From assembly GCF_036541405.1 (NCBI RefSeq), contig NZ_JAZHFS010000003.1:1-64000 (forward strand): a DNA stretch of 64,000 nucleotides. Reading direction: 5' to 3'. Source of the DNA: Clostridium_AD frigoriphilum. Lineage in GTDB: Bacteria > Bacillota > Clostridia > Clostridiales > Clostridiaceae. Every line of letters begins with the position of its first letter. Positions within the stretch are counted from its first letter, which is position 1. The notes beneath the pieces were generated by a model. It was not told the origin of the DNA. It did not search any database and saw only the letters and a program-made list of their open reading frames with translations. A program made the translations under genes and the position numbers. This document shows positions 16,498 through 26,445 of this stretch, one piece after another.

Positions 16498-16524
16498 GTG
16501 GGAGGTAAAAACCGTTATTACCAC
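16498..16524 (+). promoter_or_regulatory. L1-site-like hairpin upstream of rplA
   Basis: GTGG (16498-16501) pairs with CCAC (16521-16524); inner stem GGT/ACC with an AAAA loop, internal loop GA / GTTATTA. It matches the rplK element in order and sequence and lies just before the rplA SD. Confidence 0.6.
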
Positions 16525-16540
16525 GAAGGAGGATACTATT

Positions 16541-17230
16541 ATGGGAAAAAATTACAAAGAAAGCGCTAAACTTATAGATAAAAGTGCTTTATATACACCA
16601 AAAGAAACTATGGACCTTGTAGTAAAAACATCTAAGGCTAAATTCGATGAAACAATAGAGCTTGCTATAAGCCTTGGTGTTGATCCAAGACATGCAGATC
16701 AACAAGTTAGAGGTGCAGTAGTACTTCCTTATGGAACAGGCAAAAGTGTTAAAGTCCTAGTTTTTGCTAAAGGTGATAAAGCTAAAGAAGCAGAACTTGC
16801 AGGAGCAGATTTTGTTGGAAATGATGAATTAGTTGATAAAATTCAAAAGGAAAATTGGTTTGGATTTGATATTGTTGTTGCTACTCCAGATATGATGGGT
16901 GTTGTTGGTAAATTAGGTAGAGTGCTAGGACCTAAAGGTTTAATGCCAAATCCAAAATCAGGAACAGTTACATTTGATGTTACTAGAGCAATAAATGAAA
17001 TCAAAGCTGGTAAAGTTGAGTATAGAGTTGATAAAACTTCTATAATTCATGTAGCCATTGGAAAGAAATCTTTTGGATCTGAAAAATTAATTGCTAACTT
17101 TCATGCATTAATGGAAGCAGTAGTTAAAGCTAAACCATCAGCAGCTAAAGGACAATATTTAAAATCAGTATCAGTTTCAAGTACTATGGGACCTGGAATA
17201 AAAGTAAATCAAGCTAAAGTCTTAGATTAG
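16541..17230 (+). CDS. rplA: Ribosomal protein L1
   Basis: Forms the mobile L1 stalk at the E site and is the classical autoregulator of the L11-L1 operon. 229 residues, two-domain L1 fold, with the conserved GKLGRVLGPKGLMPNPKSGTV-type segment in domain II. ATG after GAAGGAGGAT. Rank second of rplK-rplA. Confidence 0.97.
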   Translation: MGKNYKESAKLIDKSALYTPKETMDLVVKTSKAKFDETIELAISLGVDPRHADQQVRGAVVLPYGTGKSVKVLVFAKGDKAKEAELAGADFVGNDELVDKIQKENWFGFDIVVATPDMMGVVGKLGRVLGPKGLMPNPKSGTVTFDVTRAINEIKAGKVEYRVDKTSIIHVAIGKKSFGSEKLIANFHALMEAVVKAKPSAAKGQYLKSVSVSSTMGPGIKVNQAKVLD

Positions 17231-17232
17231 TA

Positions 17233-17261
17233 TAGACAAATAGGCTTAAACATGGTATGAT
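17233..17261 (+). promoter_or_regulatory. Putative promoter of the rplJL operon
   Basis: TAGACA, 17 bases, TATGAT with an extended -10 TG, placed just before the L10 leader. Confidence 0.55.
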
Positions 17262-17279
17262 TTTTAAAGTAAAATAAAT

Positions 17280-17398
17280 GATATTCCGTAGATAGTAGGT
17301 GCGAAAGCGTAAAAGACAACATACCTACCGAGGATTCCAATAAATGTGCTTGTGTACAGATATTAGGTCTCTTCGTGTCTACGGAGAGATTTTAATTT
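17280..17398 (+). ncRNA. Ribosomal protein L10 leader
   Basis: Structured leader before rplJ of the L10-leader type, to which the L10-L12 complex binds. GTAGGT pairs with ACCTAC around the conserved GCGAAAGCGTAAAAGACAAC segment. A hairpin TCTCTTCG/CGGAGAGA (17368-17375 with 17382-17389) followed by a T-rich run can act as an attenuator. Confidence 0.85.
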
Positions 17399-17439
17399 TC
17401 TTATAAAGCAGTTAAAAACTGTTAGGAGGTGGATATACA

Positions 17440-17940
17440 GTGTTAAGCAATAATAGACAAGTAAAAGAAGTAAAAGTGGCAGAAATAAAAGAAAAATTAG
17501 CAAAAGCTAAAGGTGTAGTACTTAGTCAGTATCAAGGTCTTAATGTAGAAGAAGATACAGAGTTAAGAAAAAACCTTAGAGAAGTTGGGGTAGAATATAA
17601 AGTATATAAAAACACTTTAGTTATTCTAGCGGCTAAGGAATTAGGAATTGAAGGTCTAGATACTTACCTACAAGGATCTATTTCATTAGCATTTGGATAT
17701 GAAGATGCAACTGTTGCAGCTAGAATTTTAAAGGAGTTTGCAAAAACTCATAAGAAATTAGAGCTTAAAGCAGCTTTAATCGAAGGTAAAATATTTGACA
17801 GCGCAGAAGTTAACGCGCTTGCATCAATACCATCAAGAGATGTTCTTATTGCAAAATTACTTGGAAGCTTCAAGGCTCCATTATCAAATCTTGCATACTT
17901 ATTGAACTCAATTAAAGAGCAAAAGGAATCAGCACAATAA
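17440..17940 (+). CDS. rplJ: Ribosomal protein L10
   Basis: Base of the L10-(L12)n stalk that recruits translation GTPases. 166 residues with the rRNA-binding N-terminal domain and a C-terminal helix for L12 dimers. GTG start after TTAGGAGGTGG. It is preceded by its autoregulatory leader and followed by rplL. Confidence 0.96.
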   Translation: MLSNNRQVKEVKVAEIKEKLAKAKGVVLSQYQGLNVEEDTELRKNLREVGVEYKVYKNTLVILAAKELGIEGLDTYLQGSISLAFGYEDATVAARILKEFAKTHKKLELKAALIEGKIFDSAEVNALASIPSRDVLIAKLLGSFKAPLSNLAYLLNSIKEQKESAQ

Positions 17941-17957
17941 TATTTTAAATATTATGT

Positions 17958-18033
17958 GAAGGTACATAGCTAATTAATTTAATTGTTTCAAGTTATACCT
18001 TCTATGAAGGTGATTATGCCTTATTTATAGGCA
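17958..18033 (+). promoter_or_regulatory. Two hairpins between rplJ and rplL
   Basis: GAAGGTA (17958-17964) pairs with TACCTTC (17996-18002), and TGCCT (18017-18021) with AGGCA (18029-18033). Neither is followed by a T run, so they look like processing or stability elements rather than terminators. The rplJ-rplL gap of 136 bases is long for this cluster. Confidence 0.5.
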
Positions 18034-18076
18034 AATACAAATATATATATGAAAAAAATTCGGAGGTGCATTTATA

Positions 18077-18436
18077 ATGACAAGAGAAGATATTATTCAA
18101 GCTATAAAAGATATGAGTGTTTTAGAATTAAATGAACTAGTAAAAACTTGCGAAGAGGAATTTGGAGTAAGTGCTTCAGCACCAGTTGCTGCTGCAGGAG
18201 CTGCTACAGCTACCGCTGAAGAAAAAACTGAATTTGACGTAATTTTAAAAGCTGTAGGACCTAACAAAATTAAAGTTATTAAAGTTGTTAGAGAATTAAC
18301 TGGACTAGGACTTAAAGAAGCTAAAGATATAGTTGATGGAGCTCCAAAAACTATAAAAGAAGCTGTAAGTAAAGATGATGCTGCTGCAATGAAAGCTAAA
18401 CTTGAAGAAGTTGGCGGCGAAGCAGAAGTAAAATAA
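18077..18436 (+). CDS. rplL: Ribosomal protein L7/L12
   Basis: Multi-copy stalk protein that stimulates EF-Tu and EF-G. 119 residues: N-terminal dimerisation helices, an alanine-rich hinge (about 35-52) and the C-terminal domain with AVGPNKIKVIKVVREL and LGLKEAKDIVD. ATG after CGGAGGTG. A terminator follows. Confidence 0.97.
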   Translation: MTREDIIQAIKDMSVLELNELVKTCEEEFGVSASAPVAAAGAATATAEEKTEFDVILKAVGPNKIKVIKVVRELTGLGLKEAKDIVDGAPKTIKEAVSKDDAAAMKAKLEEVGGEAEVK

Positions 18437-18450
18437 TTTTATTATAAAAC

Positions 18451-18484
18451 AAGGGTACTTTTATATAAGAGTGCCCTTTTTTAA
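18451..18484 (+). terminator. Intrinsic terminator after rplL
   Basis: AAGGGTACTTT pairs with AGAGTGCCCTT (two G-U pairs), followed by six T. It may partly separate rplJL from rpoBC. Confidence 0.85.
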
Positions 18485-18493
18485 AATGTTATG

Positions 18494-18522
18494 TTGACAT
18501 AGAATTATAATTATGATAATAT
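18494..18522 (+). promoter_or_regulatory. Putative rpoB promoter
   Basis: TTGACA, 17 bases, TAATAT, directly after the rplL terminator. The ~175-base leader between here and rpoB has no gene; it has an AATGTAA/TTTACATT dyad near 18528-18556. Confidence 0.6.
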
Positions 18523-18699
18523 AGCGTAATGTAAGAAAACTAGTAATTTTACATTAAAATAAATGTAATTATTGGTTATTGTGAATTAAATTAACAAATA
18601 AGGTTATAATAATATGATAAGTGTCTGAATCCAGAAGCATAATGTCCTAATGGAAAGTGTGTTTTTGGTTATTTTAGTTTATACAAGGGGTGAAAGCTG

Positions 18700-21600
18700 A
18701 TGGTACATCCTGTCCAACTAGGTAAGAGAACAAGAATGAGTTTTTCAAAGATTCCAGAAGTAACTGATATGCCAAATTTAATTGAGATACAGTTAGATTC
18801 TTATGATTGGTTTTTGAAAGAGGGACTTCAAGAAGTTTTTGATGATATAAATCCTATTCAAGATTATACGGGAAATCTTGTTCTAGAGTTCGTAGGATAC
18901 AAACTTGATATAGAAAATATTAAGTATACTGAAGAACAATGTAAAGAAAGAGATACAACTTACGCAGCACCTTTAAAAGTTAAGGTTAGATTGCGTAATA
19001 ATGAAACAGGTGAAATCAAGGAGCAAGAAGTCTTTATGGGAGATTTCCCACTGATGACACCACAAGGAACATTTGTTATCAACGGTGCAGAAAGAGTTAT
19101 AGTAAGTCAATTGGTTAGATCGCCAGGGGTTTACTACAATTATTCAGTTGACAAGACAGGAAAAAAACTATACTCAGCTACTGTAATTCCCAATAGAGGA
19201 GCATGGCTGGAGTATGAAACAGATTCTAACGATATCGTATATATTAGAATCGATAAGACTAGAAAATTGCCAATAAGTATCTTAGCAAGGGCTATGATGG
19301 ATAATGGTAGTGATTTAGACTTACATCAATTATTGGGTGAAGAAGAAAGATTAAAAGCAACAATAGAAAAAGATAATACTAAAACAAGAGAAGAAGCTTT
19401 AATAGAAATATATAAGAGATTAAGACCAGGTGAACCACCTACAGTAGATAGTGCGGTATCTCTTATTGATTCATTATTCTTTGATGCGAAGAGATACGAT
19501 TTGTCAAGAGTTGGTAGATATAAATTTAATAAAAAGTTATCAATTAATCACAGAATCGCAAATCAAATCGCTGCTGAGAATATTGTCAACCCTACAACTG
19601 GTGAAGTTATAGTCGAAAAAGATCAAAAAATAGATAGAGAAACAGCTTTAGAAATTCAAAATCTAGGAATTAATGTTGTAGATCTTCAAGTTGAGGATAG
19701 AGTAATAAGAGTTATAGGAAATAATTTTGTTAACCTTAATAAGGTAGTTAACTTTGATATTTCTGATCTTAATATTAGGGAAATGGTTCATTATCCAACA
19801 TTAAAAGAAATACTAGATAATTATAGTGATGAAGAAGAGATTAAAGAGCAAATAAAAGCAAATAAAACTAGATTGATACCAAAACATATAATTAAAGATG
19901 ATATGTATGCTACAGTGAGCTACGAGTTAGGACTAACTTACGATATCGGTTATATTGATGATATTGATCATTTAGGAAATAGACGAATTAGATCTGTAGG
20001 GGAACTTTTACAGAATCAATTTAGAATAGGATTATCTAGAATGGAAAGAGTTGTTAAGGAAAGAATGACAATTCAAGACCAAGAAGGAATTACTCCTCAA
20101 GCACTTATAAACATAAGACCAGTAGCAGCAGCTATAAAAGAATTTTTTGGAAGTTCTCAACTTTCTCAATTCATGGATCAAACAAATCCATTATCAGAAC
20201 TTACAAACAAAAGAAGATTATCTGCGCTAGGACCAGGTGGGCTTTCTAGAGAGAGAGCTGGCTTTGAAGTTAGAGACGTTCATTATTCACATTATGGTAG
20301 AATGTGTCCAATAGAGACGCCAGAAGGACCAAATATAGGGCTTATTAATTCACTTGCAAGTTACGCTAAGGTAAATGAATATGGATTTATCGAAACACCA
20401 TATAGACTTATAGATAAGAAAACATCAATAGTTACCGACAAGATTGTTTATATGACTGCAGATGAAGAAGATTCATATCTAGTAGCACAAGCGAGTGAAC
20501 CAATTAGTGAAGATGGTACATTTGTAGATGATAAGGTAACTGTAAGAAAGACAACAGAAATAATGATCGTTCCAAAAAATGAAGTTGATTTAATGGATAT
20601 ATCACCAAGACAGATAGTTTCTGTTGCAACTGCTATGATTCCATTTCTTGAGAATGATGATGCAAGTCGTGCACTTATGGGTTCGAACATGCAGCGTCAA
20701 GCAGTACCATTACTAAAGTCACAATCTCCAATTGTAGCTACTGGAATAGAATATAGAGCTGCAGTGGATTCTGGTGTTCTTCCGAAAGCTAGAAATGCCG
20801 GTATAGTTGAGTACGTGAGTGCTAACGAGATTAAAGTAAGAAGAGATTCAGATAGTGGACTCGATGTTTATAAAATTCTTAAGTTTAAAAGATCCAATCA
20901 GGGTACGTGTATAAATCAGAAACCTATAGTTAATAAAGGAGAGAAAGTTGAAGTAAACTCTGTTTTAGCAGATGGTCCTTCAACAGATCTTGGAGAAATA
21001 GCTTTAGGTAAGAACATCCGTATTGGGTTTGTAACTTGGGAAGGTTATAATTATGAGGATGCAATGCTAATATCTGAAGAACTTGTTCGTGATGATATAT
21101 TTACTTCAGTTCATATTGAAGAATACGAATCAGAAGCAAGAGACACTAAACTTGGACCTGAAGAAATAACTAGAGACATCCCAAATGTTGGAGAAGATGC
21201 ACTTAAAGACATAGATGAGGGTGGAATAATAAGAATTGGTGCTGAGATAAGATCTGGAGATATACTTGTGGGAAAAGTAACCCCTAAAGGAGAAACAGAG
21301 CTTACCGCAGAGGAGAGATTATTAAGAGCAATATTTGGTGAAAAAGCAAGAGAAGTAAGAGATACGTCACTTAGGGTACCTCATGGTGAGGCTGGAATAA
21401 TAGTCGACGTTAAGGTATTCACTAGAGAAAATGGTGATGAACTTCCACCAGGTGTAAATGAACTAGTTAGATGTTATATAGCTCAAAAAAGAAAGATATC
21501 TGTAGGCGATAAGATGGCAGGAAGACATGGTAATAAAGGAGTTATCTCAAGAGTATTACCAGTCGAAGATATGCCGTTTTTACCAGATGGAAGACCACTT

Positions 21601-22413
21601 CAAATATGCTTAAATCCACTAGGAGTTCCTTCTCGTATGAATATAGGTCAAGTACTTGAGGTACATCTAGGATGGGCAGCTAGTGAATTAGGTTGGCACA
21701 TTGCAACTCCAGTATTTGATGGTGCACAAGAGGAAGAAATTGAAGCGTGCTTGATAAAAGCGGGATATGATGCAGATGGAAAAACTGATTTGTATGATGG
21801 ACGTACAGGAGAAGCACTTGATAGCAGAGTTACTGTTGGATATATGTATATCTTGAAATTACATCATCTAGTAGATGATAAAATACATGCTAGATCTACA
21901 GGGCCATATTCTCTAGTAACACAGCAACCATTAGGTGGTAAAGCACAGTTTGGTGGCCAAAGATTTGGAGAAATGGAAGTTTGGGCATTGGAAGCTTATG
22001 GTTCAGCTCACACGTTGCAAGAGATTCTAACAGTTAAATCTGATGATGTTGTAGGTAGAGTTAAAACATATGAAGCAATTGTTAAGGGTGAAAATATCCC
22101 AGAACCAGGTGTACCTGAATCGTTTAAAGTTCTTATAAAAGAACTGCAAGCCTTATGTCTTAATGTTAAAGTTCTTACTGATGATAGAGAAGAAATTAAA
22201 ATTAAAGAGTCAGTAGACGATGAAATGGAAGAATTAAATCTAAATGTTAACATAGAAGGTTCAGAAGATGTAGTACCTGAGTCGCCAACTGAAGAGTACG
22301 TTGAACTTATTGATGAAGATGAAGAAGTAGATGTTGATATAAATTATGATGAAGTACCATTAGAAGATTTTGGTGAAGATTTAGAATTGAATGATTTTAA
22401 TGATGAACATTAA
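18700..22413 (+). CDS. rpoB: RNA polymerase beta subunit
   Basis: Catalytic core subunit of RNA polymerase. At 1237 residues it is full length. The rifampicin pocket region (GSSQLSQFMDQTNPLSELTNKRRLSALGP-type) is intact with the wild-type-like residues. The last ~70 residues form a very acidic tail after the conserved core. ATG after AAGGGGTGA. rpoC follows after 20 bases. Confidence 0.98.
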   Translation: MVHPVQLGKRTRMSFSKIPEVTDMPNLIEIQLDSYDWFLKEGLQEVFDDINPIQDYTGNLVLEFVGYKLDIENIKYTEEQCKERDTTYAAPLKVKVRLRNNETGEIKEQEVFMGDFPLMTPQGTFVINGAERVIVSQLVRSPGVYYNYSVDKTGKKLYSATVIPNRGAWLEYETDSNDIVYIRIDKTRKLPISILARAMMDNGSDLDLHQLLGEEERLKATIEKDNTKTREEALIEIYKRLRPGEPPTVDSAVSLIDSLFFDAKRYDLSRVGRYKFNKKLSINHRIANQIAAENIVNPTTGEVIVEKDQKIDRETALEIQNLGINVVDLQVEDRVIRVIGNNFVNLNKVVNFDISDLNIREMVHYPTLKEILDNYSDEEEIKEQIKANKTRLIPKHIIKDDMYATVSYELGLTYDIGYIDDIDHLGNRRIRSVGELLQNQFRIGLSRMERVVKERMTIQDQEGITPQALINIRPVAAAIKEFFGSSQLSQFMDQTNPLSELTNKRRLSALGPGGLSRERAGFEVRDVHYSHYGRMCPIETPEGPNIGLINSLASYAKVNEYGFIETPYRLIDKKTSIVTDKIVYMTADEEDSYLVAQASEPISEDGTFVDDKVTVRKTTEIMIVPKNEVDLMDISPRQIVSVATAMIPFLENDDASRALMGSNMQRQAVPLLKSQSPIVATGIEYRAAVDSGVLPKARNAGIVEYVSANEIKVRRDSDSGLDVYKILKFKRSNQGTCINQKPIVNKGEKVEVNSVLADGPSTDLGEIALGKNIRIGFVTWEGYNYEDAMLISEELVRDDIFTSVHIEEYESEARDTKLGPEEITRDIPNVGEDALKDIDEGGIIRIGAEIRSGDILVGKVTPKGETELTAEERLLRAIFGEKAREVRDTSLRVPHGEAGIIVDVKVFTRENGDELPPGVNELVRCYIAQKRKISVGDKMAGRHGNKGVISRVLPVEDMPFLPDGRPLQICLNPLGVPSRMNIGQVLEVHLGWAASELGWHIATPVFDGAQEEEIEACLIKAGYDADGKTDLYDGRTGEALDSRVTVGYMYILKLHHLVDDKIHARSTGPYSLVTQQPLGGKAQFGGQRFGEMEVWALEAYGSAHTLQEILTVKSDDVVGRVKTYEAIVKGENIPEPGVPESFKVLIKELQALCLNVKVLTDDREEIKIKESVDDEMEELNLNVNIEGSEDVVPESPTEEYVELIDEDEEVDVDINYDEVPLEDFGEDLELNDFNDEH

Positions 22414-22433
22414 TATGAAGGGAGGCTGGACCC

Positions 22434-25400
22434 TTGTTTGAATTTAATAATTTTGATGCTATTCAAATAGGATTAGCATCACCGGAACAAATTAGAGAAT
22501 GGTCGAAAGGTGAAGTAAAAAAACCTGAGACTATAAACTATAGAACTTTAAAACCTGAAAGAGATGGACTTTTTTGCGAGCGTATATTTGGACCAATAAA
22601 AGATTGGGAATGTCACTGCGGAAAATACAAGAGAGTAAGATATAAGGGAATAGTTTGTGATAGATGTGGTGTTGAAGTTACAAAATCAAAAGTAAGACGT
22701 GAAAGAATGGGGCATATAGAACTTGCTGCTCCAGTATCTCACATTTGGTATTTTAAAGGAATACCATCTCGTATGGGACTTATTTTAGATATGTCACCTA
22801 GATCACTAGAAAAAATTCTTTATTTTGCTTCTTATGTAGTATTGGATCCAAAAGAAACATCACTACTAAGAAAGCAAATCCTTAGTGAAAAAGAATATAG
22901 AGAAGCTATTGATAAATTTGGAAATGATAGCTTTGTTGCTGGTATGGGCGCAGAGTCTGTTAAAGTGCTTCTACAAGGTATAAACTTAGAGGAATTATCT
23001 AAGGAATTAAAAGAAGACTTAAAAACAAGTACAGGACAAAAAAGAATTAGAAGTATAAGAAGGCTGGATGTATCAGAGTCATTTAGAAAATCTAAAAACA
23101 AGCCTGAGTGGATTATAATTGATGTAATCCCTGTAATACCACCTGATTTAAGGCCAATGGTACAATTAGATGGGGGAAGATTTGCTACTTCTGATTTGAA
23201 TGATTTATATAGAAGAGTAATAAACAGGAACAATAGACTTAAAAAGCTTTTAGATTTAGGAGCTCCAGACATAATCGTTAGAAATGAAAAAAGAATGCTT
23301 CAAGAAGCTGTAGATGCATTAATTGATAATGGAAGACGTGGAAGACCAGTTACAGGACCAGGTAATAGGCCTTTGAAATCTTTATCTGATATGTTAAAAG
23401 GTAAACAAGGAAGATTTAGACAAAATCTACTTGGAAAACGTGTTGATTATTCTGGACGTTCGGTTATAGTTGTTGGACCGGAACTTCAAATGTATCAATG
23501 TGGTCTTCCAAAAGAAATGGCTTTAGAATTATTTAAGCCTTTTGTTATGAAAAAGTTAGTTGGTAGTGGAGTGGCTCATAATATTAAGAGCGCTAAGCGT
23601 ATGGTTGAGAGGGTTATGCCTCAAGTATGGGATGTATTAGAAGAAGTAATAGCTGATCATCCGGTATTGTTAAATCGTGCACCTACACTGCATAGACTTG
23701 GAATTCAAGCTTTCCAACCTATATTAGTAGAGGGTAGGGCTATTAAGCTACATCCACTTGTATGTACAGCTTATAACGCTGACTTCGATGGAGATCAAAT
23801 GGCAGTACATGTACCTTTATCTGTTGAAGCTCAAGCTGAAGCAAGGTTCTTAATGCTTGCAGCTCACAATATAATGAAACCGTCAGATGGTAAACCAGTT
23901 TGTGTACCTACTCAAGATATGGTTTTAGGAGCTTACTACTTAACTATTGATAAAGATGGTGCAAAAGGTGAGGGAAGAGCATTCTCATCACCAGATGAAG
24001 TAATGATGGCATATCAAGTGAAGGATATAGCTATTCATGCAAAAATTAAAGTTAAGGTATCTGGCGTTGTTAATGGCATTAGTGTAACTTCTGTTATAGA
24101 AACTACACCAGGAAAATTAATATTTAATGAAACTATACCTCAAGATTTAGGATTTATTGATAGAAGTATTCCTGGCAATGAACTTAAGTGTGAAATAGAT
24201 TTCTTAGTAAGTAAAAAGAATCTTGGTAGCATTATTGATAAATGTTACTTAAAATATGGTCCTTCAGAAACTTCTAAGATGTTAGATAAGATAAAGGCCA
24301 AAGGATATCATTACTCAACAATAGGAGCAATTACTGTTGCTACATCTGATATGCAAGTTCCAGAAGCTAAAAAAGAATTGTTAAGAGATGCTGATGAAAC
24401 TGTAAATAAGATTGAGAAAATGTATAGACGAGGATTTATATCTGAGGAAGAAAGATACCAAAGAGTAATAGAAAAATGGACTAAGACTACAGAAGATGTA
24501 GCAAATGCATTAATGGATAGTTTGGATAAATTTAATCCAATATTCATGATGGCAGATTCAGGAGCCAGAGGGTCTAAGAGTCAGATTAAACAATTGGCTG
24601 GTATGAGAGGCCTGATGGCTAATCCATCAGGTAAGATAATAGAGTTACCAATTAGAGCGTCATTTAGAGATGGACTAACCGTATTAGAGTATTTTATCTC
24701 AACACATGGAGCTAGAAAAGGTAATGCAGATACAGCACTTAAGACTGCCGATTCAGGTTATCTAACAAGAAGACTTGTTGATGTATGTCAAGATGTTATA
24801 GTAAGACACGAAGATTGTGGAACAAACGAAGGGTTTGAGGTTTCAGAAATTTGTGATGGTAGTGAGGTAATTGAACAATTAGTTGAAAGATTAACTGGGA
24901 GATATTCTGCTGAAGATATTATTCATCCAAAGACAGGCAAAGTAATAGTTCCTAAGGGTGAATATATGGACATAAATTTAGCACAAGAAGTTCAAAATTC
25001 TGGTGTTAAAAAAGTTATGATTAGATCAGTATTTACATGTAAGGCTAAAATCGGTGTTTGTGCTAAATGTTATGGAATGAATATGGCAACTTCTCAAAAA
25101 ATAAATATTGGAGAAGCCGTAGGAATAATTGCAGCTCAATCTATCGGAGAACCAGGAACGCAACTTACAATGAGAACATTCCATACTGGTGGAGTAGCAG
25201 GGTCAGATATTACTCAAGGTCTTCCAAGGGTTGAGGAATTATTTGAAGCTAGAAAACCAAAAGGACTTGCAATAGTAAGTGATGTAACTGGTAGCGTTAA
25301 AATGGAAGATACTAAGAAAAAGAGAGTTGTAATTGTAATTGGTGATGCAGGAGAAGAATTAAGTTACGATATACCATTTGGTTCAAGATTAAAAGTTGCA

Positions 25401-25967
25401 AATGGTGATAGAATTGAGGCTGGAGACGAAATAATTGAGGGTTCAGTTAATCCGCATGATATTTTAAGAATCAAAGGCGTTAATGGAGTTAAAAATTATT
25501 TATCATCAGAGGTACAAAAGGTTTATAGACTTCAAGGTGTTGATATTAATGATAAGCATTTAGAGGTCGTTGTAAGACAGATGACAAGAAAAGTAAAAAT
25601 TGAGGAATCTGGAGATACTGAACTACTTCCAGGAAATTTAGTTGATATTTTTGCTTTTGAAGATGCTAATTCAAAAGTTGAATCTGAAGGTGGCGTACCT
25701 GCTGTGGGTAAGATATCCTTATTAGGTATAACTAAAGCCGCACTTGCAACAGAATCATTCTTGTCAGCAGCATCATTTCAGGAGACAACAAGAGTTCTTA
25801 CTGATGCAGCTATCAAGGGTAAAATTGATCCATTACTTGGATTAAAAGAAAATGTAATAATTGGAAAATTAATACCTGCAGGTACTGGTATGACAAGATA
25901 TAGGACTATAAAGATAAATACTGAAGATGAAGTTAAGGTAGAAAGTGAAAATGATTTAGAACTATAA
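22434..25967 (+). CDS. rpoC: RNA polymerase beta' subunit
   Basis: Carries the active-site Mg-binding motif NADFDGDQMA and the N-terminal zinc ribbon (CHCGKYKRVRYKGIVCDRCG). 1177 residues, full length for Clostridium. TTG start with AAGGGAGG nine to fourteen bases upstream. Co-transcribed with rpoB. Confidence 0.98.
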   Translation: MFEFNNFDAIQIGLASPEQIREWSKGEVKKPETINYRTLKPERDGLFCERIFGPIKDWECHCGKYKRVRYKGIVCDRCGVEVTKSKVRRERMGHIELAAPVSHIWYFKGIPSRMGLILDMSPRSLEKILYFASYVVLDPKETSLLRKQILSEKEYREAIDKFGNDSFVAGMGAESVKVLLQGINLEELSKELKEDLKTSTGQKRIRSIRRLDVSESFRKSKNKPEWIIIDVIPVIPPDLRPMVQLDGGRFATSDLNDLYRRVINRNNRLKKLLDLGAPDIIVRNEKRMLQEAVDALIDNGRRGRPVTGPGNRPLKSLSDMLKGKQGRFRQNLLGKRVDYSGRSVIVVGPELQMYQCGLPKEMALELFKPFVMKKLVGSGVAHNIKSAKRMVERVMPQVWDVLEEVIADHPVLLNRAPTLHRLGIQAFQPILVEGRAIKLHPLVCTAYNADFDGDQMAVHVPLSVEAQAEARFLMLAAHNIMKPSDGKPVCVPTQDMVLGAYYLTIDKDGAKGEGRAFSSPDEVMMAYQVKDIAIHAKIKVKVSGVVNGISVTSVIETTPGKLIFNETIPQDLGFIDRSIPGNELKCEIDFLVSKKNLGSIIDKCYLKYGPSETSKMLDKIKAKGYHYSTIGAITVATSDMQVPEAKKELLRDADETVNKIEKMYRRGFISEEERYQRVIEKWTKTTEDVANALMDSLDKFNPIFMMADSGARGSKSQIKQLAGMRGLMANPSGKIIELPIRASFRDGLTVLEYFISTHGARKGNADTALKTADSGYLTRRLVDVCQDVIVRHEDCGTNEGFEVSEICDGSEVIEQLVERLTGRYSAEDIIHPKTGKVIVPKGEYMDINLAQEVQNSGVKKVMIRSVFTCKAKIGVCAKCYGMNMATSQKINIGEAVGIIAAQSIGEPGTQLTMRTFHTGGVAGSDITQGLPRVEELFEARKPKGLAIVSDVTGSVKMEDTKKKRVVIVIGDAGEELSYDIPFGSRLKVANGDRIEAGDEIIEGSVNPHDILRIKGVNGVKNYLSSEVQKVYRLQGVDINDKHLEVVVRQMTRKVKIEESGDTELLPGNLVDIFAFEDANSKVESEGGVPAVGKISLLGITKAALATESFLSAASFQETTRVLTDAAIKGKIDPLLGLKENVIIGKLIPAGTGMTRYRTIKINTEDEVKVESENDLEL

Positions 25968-25978
25968 CTTGTAACTAG

Positions 25979-26007
25979 TTGACAGGCGGATACTAAAATG
26001 ATAAAAT
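25979..26007 (+). promoter_or_regulatory. Promoter of the L7Ae-like gene and rpsL operon
   Basis: TTGACA, 17 bases, TAAAAT, beginning 12 bases after the rpoC stop. Confidence 0.7.
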
Positions 26008-26088
26008 ACACCTTGTGTGTGATTTAAATCGAGTAGATGCATCTTAATTAGATAAATCTTATGATTGTAGTTATGAAGGGAGTTATAA

Positions 26089-26331
26089 ATGGTAGAAAAA
26101 ATTGTAGGTCAGAAGGTCGTTGGAGTTAAACAAACCCTAAAAGCATTAAAGAATAATCAGGGTAAGGTTTTGTATATAGCCAAAGATGCTGATAATAGTA
26201 TTACTGAGCCTATTTTAAAATTAGCCAAAGTTAATTCCCTGCAAATAGTATTTGTAGACACAATGAAAGAACTAGGAAATCTTTGCGACATAGATGTTGC
26301 ATCAGCAACAGCATTGCGTTTTGAAGATTAA
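26089..26331 (+). CDS. rplGB: L7Ae-family K-turn-binding protein (YbxF-like)
   Basis: An 80-residue L7Ae/L30e/S12e-family protein. Bacterial YbxF-type proteins bind kink-turn RNA. The central strand-helix (VLYIAKDADNSITEPILKLA) is typical. ATG after GAAGGGAG. The place between rpoC and rpsL is the standard Firmicute one. Confidence 0.92.
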   Translation: MVEKIVGQKVVGVKQTLKALKNNQGKVLYIAKDADNSITEPILKLAKVNSLQIVFVDTMKELGNLCDIDVASATALRFED

Positions 26332-26367
26332 ATTATTGCTAGCAACTAAATAATATAGATATATCAT

Positions 26368-26400
26368 GTGATAACATAACGTTAAGTTGTGTTATGACAC
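26368..26400 (+). promoter_or_regulatory. Hairpin in the rpsL leader
   Basis: GTG ATAACATAAC pairs with GTTGTGTTAT and CAC around a GTTAA loop, with one G-U pair and a GA bulge. No T run follows. It lies 46 bases before rpsL and may be a control or processing element. Confidence 0.45.
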
Positions 26401-26445
26401 ATTGATATAAATGAAATTAGCTTATAAAAATGGGGAGGTGAAACC

